Source: JAVBLG01 sp031553655 (lineage in GTDB: Bacteria > Desulfobacterota > Desulfovibrionia > Desulfovibrionales > Desulfovibrionaceae). Taken from it: 64,000 nucleotides of DNA. A program made the position numbers and the translations under genes. Location of the stretch: positions 1 through 64,000 of the forward strand of contig JAVBLG010000101.1 in NCBI GenBank assembly GCA_031553655.1, given 5' to 3'. Of the stretch, positions 17,718-25,415 are shown one piece after another (position 1 is the first letter of the stretch; each line of letters begins with the position of its first letter). Under the pieces are notes generated by a model, which worked only from the letters and a program-made list of their open reading frames with translations, was not told the origin of the DNA and searched no databases.

Positions 17718-20700
17718 GTGTTTCTGCACAAGGAAAAAGCCTTTGAGGAAGAAATATGCGATAGTCTTGCCGCCAACGGCTGGCTGTATCAGCAGGGCGA
17801 CGCCGCTCTTTACGACCGGGCCAATTCCTTTTTTATGCCCGACCTTGCGGCCTGGCTGGAGGAAACCCAGCCGGAGGCATGGCGGACTCTGTGCAAGGCA
17901 AACGGCAATAAAGTTGAGGCCGCGCTTGCCGAGCGCCTGCGCAAAAACTGCAACGAGCGCGGCACGCTTGAAGTGCTGCGGCGCGGCCTGGAAATGATCG
18001 GCTTGCGCCATCCCCTGTCCCTGGCGCAATTCAAACCGGCTTTCGGCCTTAACGAAAACATCGCCCGCAGATATGCCGCCAACCGCCTGCGCGTGATCCG
18101 GCAGGTGCATCATTCGGTCAACAACGAACATGAATCCATGGATCTGGTGCTGTTTTTAAACGGCATACCCGTTGCCACCGCCGAATTGAAATCGGAATTT
18201 ACCCAGAGCGTGCATGATGCCGTGGATCAATACCGTTTTGATCGCGATCCCGCGCCCAAAGCCAAGGCGGTTGAGCCGTTGCTGTCCTTCCCGCGCGGAG
18301 CTTTGGTGCATTTTGCCGTAAGCCAGAATGAAGTTTACATGGCCACGCGCCTTTCCGGCCCAGGCACAACTTTTTTGCCTTTCAACAAGGGCAATAACGG
18401 GGCTTCGGGCAATCCGGAAAATCCAAACGGCTACAGCACGGCTTATTTGTGGGAAGAAATATGGCAACGCGACAGTTGGCTGGAAATAATCGGGCGTTAT
18501 ATTATTGCCAAGCGCGACAGCAAGAAAAAACTCACCACCTATATTTTCCCCCGTTACCACCAGCTTGACGCCACCCGCAAAATTATCGCCGCCATAGCGG
18601 AGGAAGGTCCGGGCGGCAAGTACCTCATTCAGCATTCCGCCGGAAGCGGCAAAACCAATTCCATAGCCTGGACGGCCCATTTTCTGGCCGATTTGCACAA
18701 TGCCGCCGACAAGAAAATTTTTGACAGCGTGCTGGTTATTTCTGATCGGCAGGTGTTGGACAAGCAGCTTCAGGAGGCGGTTTTTGACTTTGAGCGCACC
18801 GCCGGGGTGGTGGAAAGCATCACCGATGAGCACGGCAGCAAAAGCGCACAACTCACTCAGGCCTTAAAGGCCGGTAAAAAGATAATTATCTGCACAGTAC
18901 AGACCTTTCCTTTTGCCCTGCAAGCCGTGCGCGAGCTTGCGGCCACGGAAGGCAAAACTTTTGCCGTTATCGCGGACGAAGCCCACAGCTCACAGAGCGG
19001 CAATACCTCTGTCACTCTTAAAAAAGTATTATCCGCCGAAGAACTGGCCGATATCGCCGACGGCGGACAGGTGAGCACGGAAGATCTGCTTAATGCGCAA
19101 ATGGAAGCCCGTGTGCGCACGGAGGGAATCAGCTTTATAGCTTTTACGGCCACGCCCAAGAACAAAACTCTGGAGCTTTTCGGTCGCGTGGTTGATATCG
19201 ACCGGCCGCCACTGCCCTTCCACGTATATTCAATGCGTCAGGCCATTGAGGAAGGCTTTATTCTTGATGTGCTCAAAAACTACACCTCCTATCGTCTGGC
19301 TTTCAAACTGGCCCACGAGGGGCGGGAATGGGATCAGGATGAGGTGGACCGTAGCGAAGCCCGAAAGGGGCTGATGCAGTGGGTACGCCTGCACCCGTAC
19401 AATATAGCCTCCAAGGTTCAGGTTGTGGTGGAGCATTTCCGCGAAAATGTCCAGCCTCTACTTAACGGCGACGCCAAGGCCATGATTGTAGTGGGCAGCC
19501 GCAAAGAAGCGGTGCGCTGGCAAAAGGCTCTGCGGGAATATATCAAGCGCCAGGGCTATGCTCTGGATGCCCTGGTGGCTTTTTCCGGAGAGGTGATTGA
19601 CGCGGAAACCTGCGAGAACGCGGTTACGGAAAACAGCAAGGAACTCAATCCCGGCCTTAAGGGGCGGGATATACGCGAGGCCTTTGCCACTTCCGAATAT
19701 CAGATACTGCTCGTGGCTAACAAGTATCAGACCGGCTTTGACCAGCCACTGCTGTGCGGCATGTATATAGACCGAAGGCTTGCCGACATTCAGGCCGTGC
19801 AGACCCTGTCGCGCCTCAATCGGGCCTATCCGGGCAAGGACACCACCTATATTCTGGATTTTGCCGACAATCAGTTCGAAGTGCTGACCGCTTTCAAAAA
19901 ATATTATGAAACAGCGGAACTGGAAGATACCACCAACCCCAACCTTGTTTACGACCTGCGCGCCAAACTTGACGGCACGGGGTATTATTCCGATGTGGAG
20001 GTTGAAAAGGTGGCCCAGGCCGTTATTAAGCCCAACGCCAGACAAAGCGAGCTGGCCGCCGCCATAATCCCGGTGAGCCAACGCCTGCTTGCCGCCTACA
20101 AAAGCGCCAGAGAGCGTAAAATTGCGGCCGAAGCACGGGGCGATGCGCAAAGCGCCAAAACGGCCAAGGATGAAATGGATTCCCTGATTTTATTCAAGGG
20201 CGATCTTGGGGCTTTCATCAGAGTCTATACATTTCTTTCTCAGATATTCAACTACGGCAATACCGACATAGAAAAACGCCACATATTTTACCGTCATCTT
20301 CTGCCCTTATTGGAATTCGGGCGCGAACGCGACGACATTGACCTTTCCAAGGTAAAGCTGACTCACCATACCTTGAAAAATCTTGGCACAACCAGTTTTT
20401 CCTTGAATAAAGGCGAAGCGCCGAAAATCAAACCCATCAGCGATACCGGCAGCGGCTCGGTACAAGACAAGGACAAGGTTTTTCTGGCGGAAATAATCGA
20501 GAAAATGAACGAGCTTTTTGAGGGAGAGCTTACCGACGGCGACCAGCTTGTTTACGTCAACGGAGTTATCAAGGGCAAACTGTTGGAAAATGAGGAACTG
20601 GCCCAGCAGGCCAGAGACAACAGTAAAGAGCAGTTCGCCAATTCCCCTGATCTTTCCAAGGCCATACTTGATGCCATCATGGATGCCATGGACGCGCACA

Positions 20701-20816
20701 AAATTATGAGCACCCAGGCTCTTAATTCGTCGCGCGTGCAGGAAGGATTGAAGGCATTGCTGTTAGGGCCTGTGGGGCTGTATGAAGCTTTAAGGAAAGT
20801 AGAGAAGGTGGAGTAA
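17718..20816 (+). CDS. hsdR: Type I restriction endonuclease subunit HsdR
   Basis: 1032 residues from the GTG at 17718, picked because GGAGAG at 17704-17709 is 8 bases upstream; the longer frame would run deep into the preceding gene. The endonuclease core is 'DLVLFLNGIPVATAELK' (Asp142, Glu156, Lys158). The SF2 motor follows: Walker A 'HSAGSGKTNS', the DEAD-like box 'DEAHSSQSG', 'FTATPKNKT', and later motifs 'VANKYQTGFDQPLL' and 'QTLSRLNRAYPG'. It translocates DNA with ATP and cuts unmethylated DNA at a distance. The stop codon TAA shares its last base with the ATG of the TIR gene, implying coupled translation. Confidence 0.96.
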   Translation: MFLHKEKAFEEEICDSLAANGWLYQQGDAALYDRANSFFMPDLAAWLEETQPEAWRTLCKANGNKVEAALAERLRKNCNERGTLEVLRRGLEMIGLRHPLSLAQFKPAFGLNENIARRYAANRLRVIRQVHHSVNNEHESMDLVLFLNGIPVATAELKSEFTQSVHDAVDQYRFDRDPAPKAKAVEPLLSFPRGALVHFAVSQNEVYMATRLSGPGTTFLPFNKGNNGASGNPENPNGYSTAYLWEEIWQRDSWLEIIGRYIIAKRDSKKKLTTYIFPRYHQLDATRKIIAAIAEEGPGGKYLIQHSAGSGKTNSIAWTAHFLADLHNAADKKIFDSVLVISDRQVLDKQLQEAVFDFERTAGVVESITDEHGSKSAQLTQALKAGKKIIICTVQTFPFALQAVRELAATEGKTFAVIADEAHSSQSGNTSVTLKKVLSAEELADIADGGQVSTEDLLNAQMEARVRTEGISFIAFTATPKNKTLELFGRVVDIDRPPLPFHVYSMRQAIEEGFILDVLKNYTSYRLAFKLAHEGREWDQDEVDRSEARKGLMQWVRLHPYNIASKVQVVVEHFRENVQPLLNGDAKAMIVVGSRKEAVRWQKALREYIKRQGYALDALVAFSGEVIDAETCENAVTENSKELNPGLKGRDIREAFATSEYQILLVANKYQTGFDQPLLCGMYIDRRLADIQAVQTLSRLNRAYPGKDTTYILDFADNQFEVLTAFKKYYETAELEDTTNPNLVYDLRAKLDGTGYYSDVEVEKVAQAVIKPNARQSELAAAIIPVSQRLLAAYKSARERKIAAEARGDAQSAKTAKDEMDSLILFKGDLGAFIRVYTFLSQIFNYGNTDIEKRHIFYRHLLPLLEFGRERDDIDLSKVKLTHHTLKNLGTTSFSLNKGEAPKIKPISDTGSGSVQDKDKVFLAEIIEKMNELFEGELTDGDQLVYVNGVIKGKLLENEELAQQARDNSKEQFANSPDLSKAILDAIMDAMDAHKIMSTQALNSSRVQEGLKALLLGPVGLYEALRKVEKVE

Positions 20817-21643
20817 TGAGCCGTAATATTGTTATTGAATCGATCAATGTTGGACATTCTGATTATCAAAATGAAGAATTTGTTGCCCTTGCCAACATAT
20901 CGGCAAAGCGTATCCATCTGAACGGGTGGCGATTGGTCTGGATTGACTTGCAAACAAAGCGCGAATTGCATTCATACTCTTTCAACTTTCAAGAAAACTG
21001 TTTTTTTGATCCTGGAGAAAAATTGTTCCTTGTCAGCGGTATAGGCAACGGAGGCTTTTGCCGCGAACGGGAGAATATACATTGCCCAATGGCACACTGG
21101 ATAACGTTCACAGGCTCAAGGAAGCACATCTGTTCAGTTCCTCAGGTCAAAGTCACCCTATACGATGCTGACGGCACAGAGGTGGACAACAGGTATTCAA
21201 TCCAGGGACGATATGATCGCAGCACCCGTCCGGCAATTGCGATAGGACATGGGGGCAACCCGGCATGGCGCGATGTAAAAGATTACTTGCATGACAAGTG
21301 CGGATTTGAAGTCGAGGCGTTTGAAACAGACGAGCAAGCCAGCGAAACAATTCCCGCAGTTATTGCTTCTCTTGGCGAGAAATCTAATATGGCTATTCTC
21401 GTATTGACCGGCGAAGATGAAACCGCCTACGGCAAGACCCGTGCACGGCAAAATGTTATTCATGAACTTGGGAAATTTCAGGAAAGATTCGGCAACAACA
21501 AAACAATAGTCTTGGTGGAAAAAGGTGTTGAGCTGCCGTCCAATATTTCCGGGATAATTTATATAGGATTTAATCCGGGACACATCAAAGCCACATTCGG
21601 CGATATTATGGCCACGATCAACCGAGAATTTTTTCTTTGGTAA
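20816..21643 (+). CDS. Lamin-tail domain fused to TIR-like (Cap12/Pycsar-type) NADase domain
   Basis: 275 residues. Positions 1 to about 125 fit a bacterial lamin-tail (LTD) Ig-like fold ('IVIESINVGH', 'EEFVALANISAKRIHLNGWRL', 'FDPGEKLFLVSG'). Positions about 139-275 fit the TIR-like domain of CBASS/Pycsar TIR effectors: 'IAIGHGGNPAWRDVKDYL', 'AILVLTGED', then 'ARQNVIHELGKFQ', where Glu217 is the expected NAD-cleaving residue. TIR effectors of this group deplete NAD and stop infected cells; LTDs are binding modules. The start overlaps the hsdR stop by one base (TAATG), making it the fifth gene of the R-M operon. A backup suicide effector coupled to restriction is plausible but inferred. No nucleotide cyclase lies nearby. 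Confidence 0.75.
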   Translation: MSRNIVIESINVGHSDYQNEEFVALANISAKRIHLNGWRLVWIDLQTKRELHSYSFNFQENCFFDPGEKLFLVSGIGNGGFCRERENIHCPMAHWITFTGSRKHICSVPQVKVTLYDADGTEVDNRYSIQGRYDRSTRPAIAIGHGGNPAWRDVKDYLHDKCGFEVEAFETDEQASETIPAVIASLGEKSNMAILVLTGEDETAYGKTRARQNVIHELGKFQERFGNNKTIVLVEKGVELPSNISGIIYIGFNPGHIKATFGDIMATINREFFLW

Positions 21644-21777
21644 GAACTGGAACCTCAAAATGATGCAACGGATGGCGTATAGGAAAAGCCGAACATAAGG
21701 TCTTTTTAATAGACTTTCCAAGCCCAAATAAAACAAAATTATTGCTGTCATAGATAGATAAATTTTCCAAATATCTA

Positions 21778-22119
21778 CTACACTGAAAGCAAAATACGCG
21801 GGTCAGCTCCCAAGGCTTCGGCCAGCTTGCGGGCGTTCTGCTTGCCGATGGGCCGTTTTCCGTTTTCCATTTCGGAAATATGGCGGCGTGGAATGCCCGT
21901 GCGCTCGGCAAGTTCACTTTGCGTCATGTCTTCACGGTGGCGAAGACCGGCAAGGTATGAACCGGGAAAAGGCATGTCTTTAAAGTGTGCGGATTCGCGC
22001 CAGGGAATGGAATCCTCCACACCAGAGACAAGCGGCGGTTCCTCCACTTTTTTGAAGCCCAGCGCCTGCATAGCCTCAAGAGCCTTCTGCATCATGGCAA
22101 CAGGGCCGGTAAAGGTCAT
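21778..22119 (-). CDS. XRE-family antitoxin (HigA/RelB-type partner)
   Basis: 113 residues from ATG 22119. The N-terminal half is variable; the C-terminal HTH is clear: 'LAGLRHREDMTQSELAERTGIPRRHISEMENGKRPIGKQNARKLAEALGAD'. It follows a RelE-type toxin reading frame on the same strand, the usual toxin-then-antitoxin order. The frame can be read upstream to a TTG, but that part overlaps the toxin's last codons in another phase. It would neutralise the toxin and repress the shared promoter, probably through the palindrome at 22435-22451. The toxin gene is broken, so this may now act only as a regulator. Confidence 0.8.
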   Translation of the reverse strand: MTFTGPVAMMQKALEAMQALGFKKVEEPPLVSGVEDSIPWRESAHFKDMPFPGSYLAGLRHREDMTQSELAERTGIPRRHISEMENGKRPIGKQNARKLAEALGADPRILLSV

Positions 22120-22129
22120 GTTGACCGCT

Positions 22130-22415
22130 TCAGTAGGGGGCTTTTTCGTGTGTTCCAACTATGCTACCTCCACAATGCGGATGCCGGTTTTCAGTTCTTC
22201 CCAAACACATACATAGGTTGGATGGCTTTTTTTTAATGGCAATGATGCCGGTTGGGGCTTAGTTTGCCATAGTTTGGCCAGTCTCCGCGCACAGGGCCTT
22301 CGGCTTCAATCTGCGTCAGGAGGGATGCGAGGCTGGTAAGAACCAGCTTCGGCAATTTGGCGAGGCTTTTGTCCGCCTTTTCGGAAATCCTGACATGCCA
22401 GAAGTTTTCGACCAT
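22130..22415 (-). pseudogene. RelE/HigB-type toxin, two frameshifts
   Basis: Starts 'MVENFWHVRISEKADKSLAKLPKLVLTSLASL' and reads to 'WPNYGKLSPNRHHCH' before a stop. Inserting one base at the A8 tract (plus-strand T8 at 22227-22234) restores 'SHPTYVCVWEELKTGIRIVEVA'. A second missing base restores 'VGTHEKAPY' and a TGA at 22130. Together these give a complete RelE-type toxin of about 95 residues. As written it would not yield a functional protein. Two separate one-base losses favour real decay, but the homopolymer site could be a sequencing error. Confidence 0.75.
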
Positions 22416-22434
22416 GCTTTTTCTTATGCTTGAT

Positions 22435-22451
22435 GTACTAGTTTTTAGTAC
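22435..22451 (-). promoter_or_regulatory. Palindromic operator of the toxin-antitoxin promoter
   Basis: GTACTA-N5-TAGTAC lies 20 bases upstream of the toxin start. The perfect 6-bp arms suit an XRE dimer, and autoregulation by the antitoxin is the likely use. Confidence 0.55.
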
Positions 22452-22462
22452 AAAGTCAAGTG

Positions 22463-22744
22463 TTAGTTTTTGGGGGAATGGTTTTGACTTGGACTACTGG
22501 CTTTTTCTTGCATTGCCTTAACGAATTCCCATGCTTCCATTTCCAACGCATCAGCAATGCGGAACAGCATTTCGAGCGTAGGCTGTTTGCGGCCGCTTTC
22601 TAAACGGCTGATGTGCGCATGAGAAGCCATGCCCATACGCTCGGCAAGCTCCTCCTGGGACAATCCCTTTTCAATGCGTAAACGCCGCAAAACCGGTCCG
22701 AGGGAAGGATATTTTTTCATCCCTCCTGTATAGCCCATTGCCAT
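22463..22744 (-). CDS. XRE-family HTH regulator
   Basis: Up to 93 residues. The HTH is 'LGPVLRRLRIEKGLSQEELAERMGMASHAHISRLESGRKQPTLEMLFRIADALEME' and a polar tail follows. Two starts are possible: ATG 22744 without a clear ribosome site, and ATG 22720 with AGGAGG only one base away, which is too close. The first or the ATG at 22738 is more likely. It is divergent from a CI-type HTH gene with a strong palindrome in between. It resembles phage or plasmid regulators. No toxin partner is adjacent in the right position. Confidence 0.78.
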   Translation of the reverse strand: MAMGYTGGMKKYPSLGPVLRRLRIEKGLSQEELAERMGMASHAHISRLESGRKQPTLEMLFRIADALEMEAWEFVKAMQEKASSPSQNHSPKN

Positions 22745-22754
22745 TTTCTTTTTT

Positions 22755-22789
22755 GTGCGCTACAGAACACAACGTGCCCTGTGGCGCAC
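22755..22789. promoter_or_regulatory. 11-bp palindrome between divergent HTH genes
   Basis: GTGCGCTACAG (22755-22765) pairs with CTGTGGCGCAC (22779-22789), one G-T pair, 13-base spacer. It begins 11 bases upstream of the minus-strand XRE start and ends 64 bases before the plus-strand CI-like gene. It is a good candidate operator for one or both. Confidence 0.5.
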
Positions 22790-22853
22790 GGAACGCCTTT
22801 TACAATGAACTCCATCCACCTTTTGGCCGGGATACTCCCAGAGTACTGTTGTT

Positions 22854-23183
22854 ATGAGCACAGAAAATTTTTTCGAATCCCTCCAGCGTACTTTTGAAGT
22901 TGCCAACTGCAATACTCAGGATGAACTTGCCCTGTTTCTGGGCGTTCGCCAATCAGCTATTTCCGATGCGCGAAGGAAAAAGGCCATCCCTTGCGAGTGG
23001 CTCCTGAAGTTGCTGACAAATCATCATATTAATCCAGAATGGATATTGACCGGAGACGCGCCGCGTTTTATCAGGCCGAGCTGCTGTCGACCGGATGTAT
23101 ACAGCCTGAACCCGTTAAAAGAAGTGCCTACGCGACATCTGTTAGATGAGCTACGCGAGCGAATGGAGTTCAGGGAAAATTAG
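22854..23183 (+). CDS. Phage CI-repressor-like HTH protein
   Basis: 109 residues. The N-terminal domain matches the Bacteriophage CI repressor HTH family: 'NTQDELALFLGVRQSAISDARRKKAIPCEWLLKLLTNHHINPEWILTGDAPRF'. The 'P-x-W-[IL]-L-x-[ST]-G' ending is typical of these domains. No C-terminal peptidase domain (as in full CI/LexA-like repressors) is present, so it is a short repressor. Such genes are common in Desulfovibrio genomes, both inside and outside prophages. No phage structural genes are seen nearby. Confidence 0.82.
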   Translation: MSTENFFESLQRTFEVANCNTQDELALFLGVRQSAISDARRKKAIPCEWLLKLLTNHHINPEWILTGDAPRFIRPSCCRPDVYSLNPLKEVPTRHLLDELRERMEFREN

Positions 23184-23193
23184 CGGCATTTCA

Positions 23194-23568
23194 TCAAGGC
23201 ATAATGTGGCCGCATTTTTCACATTGGCTACGAGCGGAGCATAGTAGGGGGATAAAAAAAAGTACGGCAAAAAGAGTGGCCAAGAAATTTTTGCGGCTCT
23301 TGTCTCTGACTTGCCTGAATTTTATTCCGCCGCACATTGGGCAAACAGCAATTTCAGATAAATCCGCTAAAACGGCCACGGCGCTTTCAGCTTCGCTTTC
23401 CGGCACCTTCAACTCCACTCCTCCGACGGCTCCGGAGTACGCAAAATTTACGCCCACCAAATGTTCATTGGCCAGAAAGCAAGTTATTCCAACTCCCTCA
23501 AGCCGGGCTTTGGCCATATAGGCTTCCGGCAAACTGGTAAATGCAGCGATAGTTACAAGTTTTGACAT
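23194..23568 (-). CDS. DUF2007-domain protein with zinc ribbon and membrane segment
   Basis: 124 residues. The N-terminus matches DUF2007 (putative signal-transducing domain): 'LVTIAAFTSLPEAYMAKARLEGVGITCFLANEH'. A CPMCGG knuckle near residue 76, a hydrophobic stretch 'FLATLFAVLFFIPLLC' and a second pair 'CEKCGH' at the C-terminus form a split zinc ribbon around one transmembrane helix. Function is unknown; the family may bind small ligands or partner proteins at the membrane. It stands alone. Confidence 0.72.
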   Translation of the reverse strand: MSKLVTIAAFTSLPEAYMAKARLEGVGITCFLANEHLVGVNFAYSGAVGGVELKVPESEAESAVAVLADLSEIAVCPMCGGIKFRQVRDKSRKNFLATLFAVLFFIPLLCSARSQCEKCGHIMP

Positions 23569-23640
23569 TATGCTGCCATATTTATGTATCAGCCCATTAG
23601 GCCGGTTTGATGAAGATTATTTGAAATATAAAGATACATC

Positions 23641-23907
23641 TCAGGCGTGTGCCACTTCCACCCTGCCGATCTGCCCAGCATTAAGGGCGTGGCCGATCAC
23701 AATCCGCACATCCTGGCCCAAGCGGATTATGCAATCCATCATCTTCGCCTCACTGATGCCTATTTCCAAGGTTTCCGCCTGCTTCAGGCGCGCCTTGAAG
23801 AGTTCAATTACAGTTTTCAACCACCGGATCGAGAAACTCGACCTCAGCCAGATTGGGCTTTTTTTTGCACTGCAAGGCAGATTCCAAAAAAGTGCAACCG
23901 CATTCAT
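23641..23907 (-). pseudogene. Possible C-terminal remnant of an XRE antitoxin-like gene
   Basis: A frame whose last 55 or so residues look protein-like ('FKARLKQAETLEIGISEAKMM ... RLGQDVRIVIGHAL ... GRVEVA'), resembling the tail of HTH_37/HigA2-type antitoxins. The 5' part overlaps the neighbouring gene's 3' end and carries no HTH. It is a weak call and may be chance. Confidence 0.25.
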
Positions 23908-24490
23908 GCTCTTGGACAGCTACATGAAATTTTTTAAGCATCCTGCTCATTTCCTCCACAAGAAGTGATTTTGCAGCAGGATTGATTTTGTGAGCAGCAT
24001 GAAGCATTTTTTGTATATATCCTACATGCGGATACTGTTGCACAATTCTTTCCAAAGTCTTTGTACGGCAATCCCTATTCAATTTTACCAGTGACTTAGG
24101 CCAACATTTGCCATAATGTACTGGAAAAAATGATGTATAATGCCGCCATATGGCATCTCGGGTTATGCGTGGAGTCGGCTGTTCCGCTTGCTCGTAAAGC
24201 CATAGCACAGCATCAACCCAGCATGTACGTTCTGGATGAGGAGTTTTAGCCAGGACAATGCTGCACCTTGGAATATTTATATTGTCATAACAATATGGCA
24301 TAGTTGCAGTTTTATGTTCTGAAACGCGTATTAAAAAAATGCTTGAAGCCCCATCTTTCTCAAAAGCAACGCGCATGTACCTGCTTTCTGTGGAAAGGCT
24401 TTGCTGAAAGCGCAAAAATTGGCAGCCCTCCGGTAAATGCGCCTGGATCATGGCGTAGCTTTCATGAATTCTGCTGGTGGCACCTTGCAT
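23804..24490 (-). CDS. Hypothetical protein, 228 residues
   Basis: I do not recognise this protein. It has no signal peptide or membrane segment. The middle is rich in aromatic and basic residues ('WVDAVLWLYEQAEQPTPRITRDAIWRHYTSFFPVHYGKCWPKSLVKLNR'). The C-terminal half is helical with scattered cysteines ('HECGCTFLESALQCKKKP'). Codon use is AT-richer than the R-M genes. The sequence stays open over nearly 690 bases with plausible composition, so it is probably real. It lies in the toxin-antitoxin and integrase decay zone and may belong to the integrated island. Confidence 0.5.
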   Translation of the reverse strand: MQGATSRIHESYAMIQAHLPEGCQFLRFQQSLSTESRYMRVAFEKDGASSIFLIRVSEHKTATMPYCYDNINIPRCSIVLAKTPHPERTCWVDAVLWLYEQAEQPTPRITRDAIWRHYTSFFPVHYGKCWPKSLVKLNRDCRTKTLERIVQQYPHVGYIQKMLHAAHKINPAAKSLLVEEMSRMLKKFHVAVQEHECGCTFLESALQCKKKPNLAEVEFLDPVVENCN

Positions 24491-24874
24491 GACTTTCTTT
24501 TATTCGCTTATGGCTGCCATTTTCCAGTTAAGAACGCGCATGACGTCTCTGGTCTATAATGGCCTGGGCATCATCCATTGTCTGGTGATGAGGAACTGAT
24601 GGGCGTGTATCCTCAGAAGTATATCTCAATTGAGATGCGTGCAAGAATTTTTTGTGGGCCACTCAGCGATGAGGATTAGGTGTACAGAGAGGGATATGGT
24701 GTTTGGTATCTACGCTGTTATTATCGTTACGATCGTTATTCCACTCCACCAGCCAATCACATGCAAAGCCATATTGGCCAGAAAGCAGGAATTATTTCCA
24801 AGGGTTCGGCCTGTTTTAAGTACACCTTGCAGAGTCCAGCAAAAAAATCCGTGCATCTCCTTCCGTAGAAAATT
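24491..24874. other. Intergenic, no convincing gene
   Basis: About 380 bases. Short plus-strand frames here have no family resemblance. A perfect 14-bp palindrome ATCTCAATTGAGAT occupies 24623-24636 and could be a regulator site; nothing else stands out. Confidence 0.5.
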
Positions 24875-25209
24875 TTATCCATGTGTCTCTGCTTCGGGAA
24901 CGGCCTCTATACCAGGCAGAGGAGCCACATTCTGCCAATCTCCTGGAGTGTTGGAGCTGTCCCACAGATCGCGGGCCTGCTGCAAATTCAGCCACAGTTC
25001 AGCGCCGGTATTAAATGCGCGCCCCAAACGCTGGGCCATGTCCGGGGTAATGCTGCCGCGTTCGTTCACCACCTTGGAGAGCGTCTTACGCGATACCCCC
25101 AAATGCACGGCAAGTGCCGTAACAGTCAGGCTCAGGGGTTCCATGTACAGCCCCCGGATAATCGCCCCCGGATGCGACGGGCGGCGGTTTTTTTTGAGCG
25201 ATCAAGCAT
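24875..25209 (-). pseudogene. higA: HigA-family antitoxin, frameshifted near the start
   Basis: The body is a clear HigA/VapI-type HTH: 'MEPLSLTVTALAVHLGVSRKTLSKVVNERGSITPDMAQRLGRAFNTGAELWLNLQQARDLWD'. The conserved N-terminal 'HPGAIIRGLY' is present just upstream, but in another phase. From ATG 25209 ('MLDRSKK') one extra A in the A8 tract (plus-strand T8 near 25188-25195) joins the two into a normal protein of about 111 residues. As written, translation would need the internal ATG at 25144, which drops the first strand. The cause is decay, slippage or a homopolymer error. Confidence 0.78.
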
Positions 25210-25222
25210 TGCGCGGCCTCCT

Positions 25223-25415
25223 TTAATGATCATCCTGATAATTCACCACATGGGCGTTGCCGTCCTCAAAGCGGAAGGTGACACGCCAGTTACCGGAAAC
25301 TTTAACGCTCCAGTGTCCTTTCAAGGTTCCTTTGAGCGTATGCAGCCCGGAGCCGGGGAAGTTCACCTGTTCCGGCTGATCGGCATGATCCAGCAAGTCG
25401 AGAATCAGTTCCAAC
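25223..25415 (-). pseudogene. higB: HigB-type toxin, 5' truncated
   Basis: The C-terminal 62 or so residues of a HigB/RelE-fold killer protein: 'LELILDLLDHADQPEQVNFPGSGLHTLKG', then 'LKGHWSVKVSGNWRVTFRFEDGNAHVVNYQDDH'. The N-terminal third is replaced at about 25415 by antisense-unrelated integrase sequence, so the start and first helices are gone. The core Arg of the active sheet ('NWRVTFRF') remains. It lies directly upstream of higA, the standard higBA order. The junction with the integrase suggests a deletion that fused two neighbouring genes. Confidence 0.82.

Noticed and set aside
24623..24636. 14-bp perfect palindrome ATCTCAATTGAGAT as an operator
   Set aside because: No gene start lies close enough on either side to give it a role; kept only as a note in the intergenic entry.
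24630..25226. 198-codon plus-strand frame across higA
   Set aside because: It is antisense to the HigA coding sequence and Cys/Arg-rich, with no plausible start.
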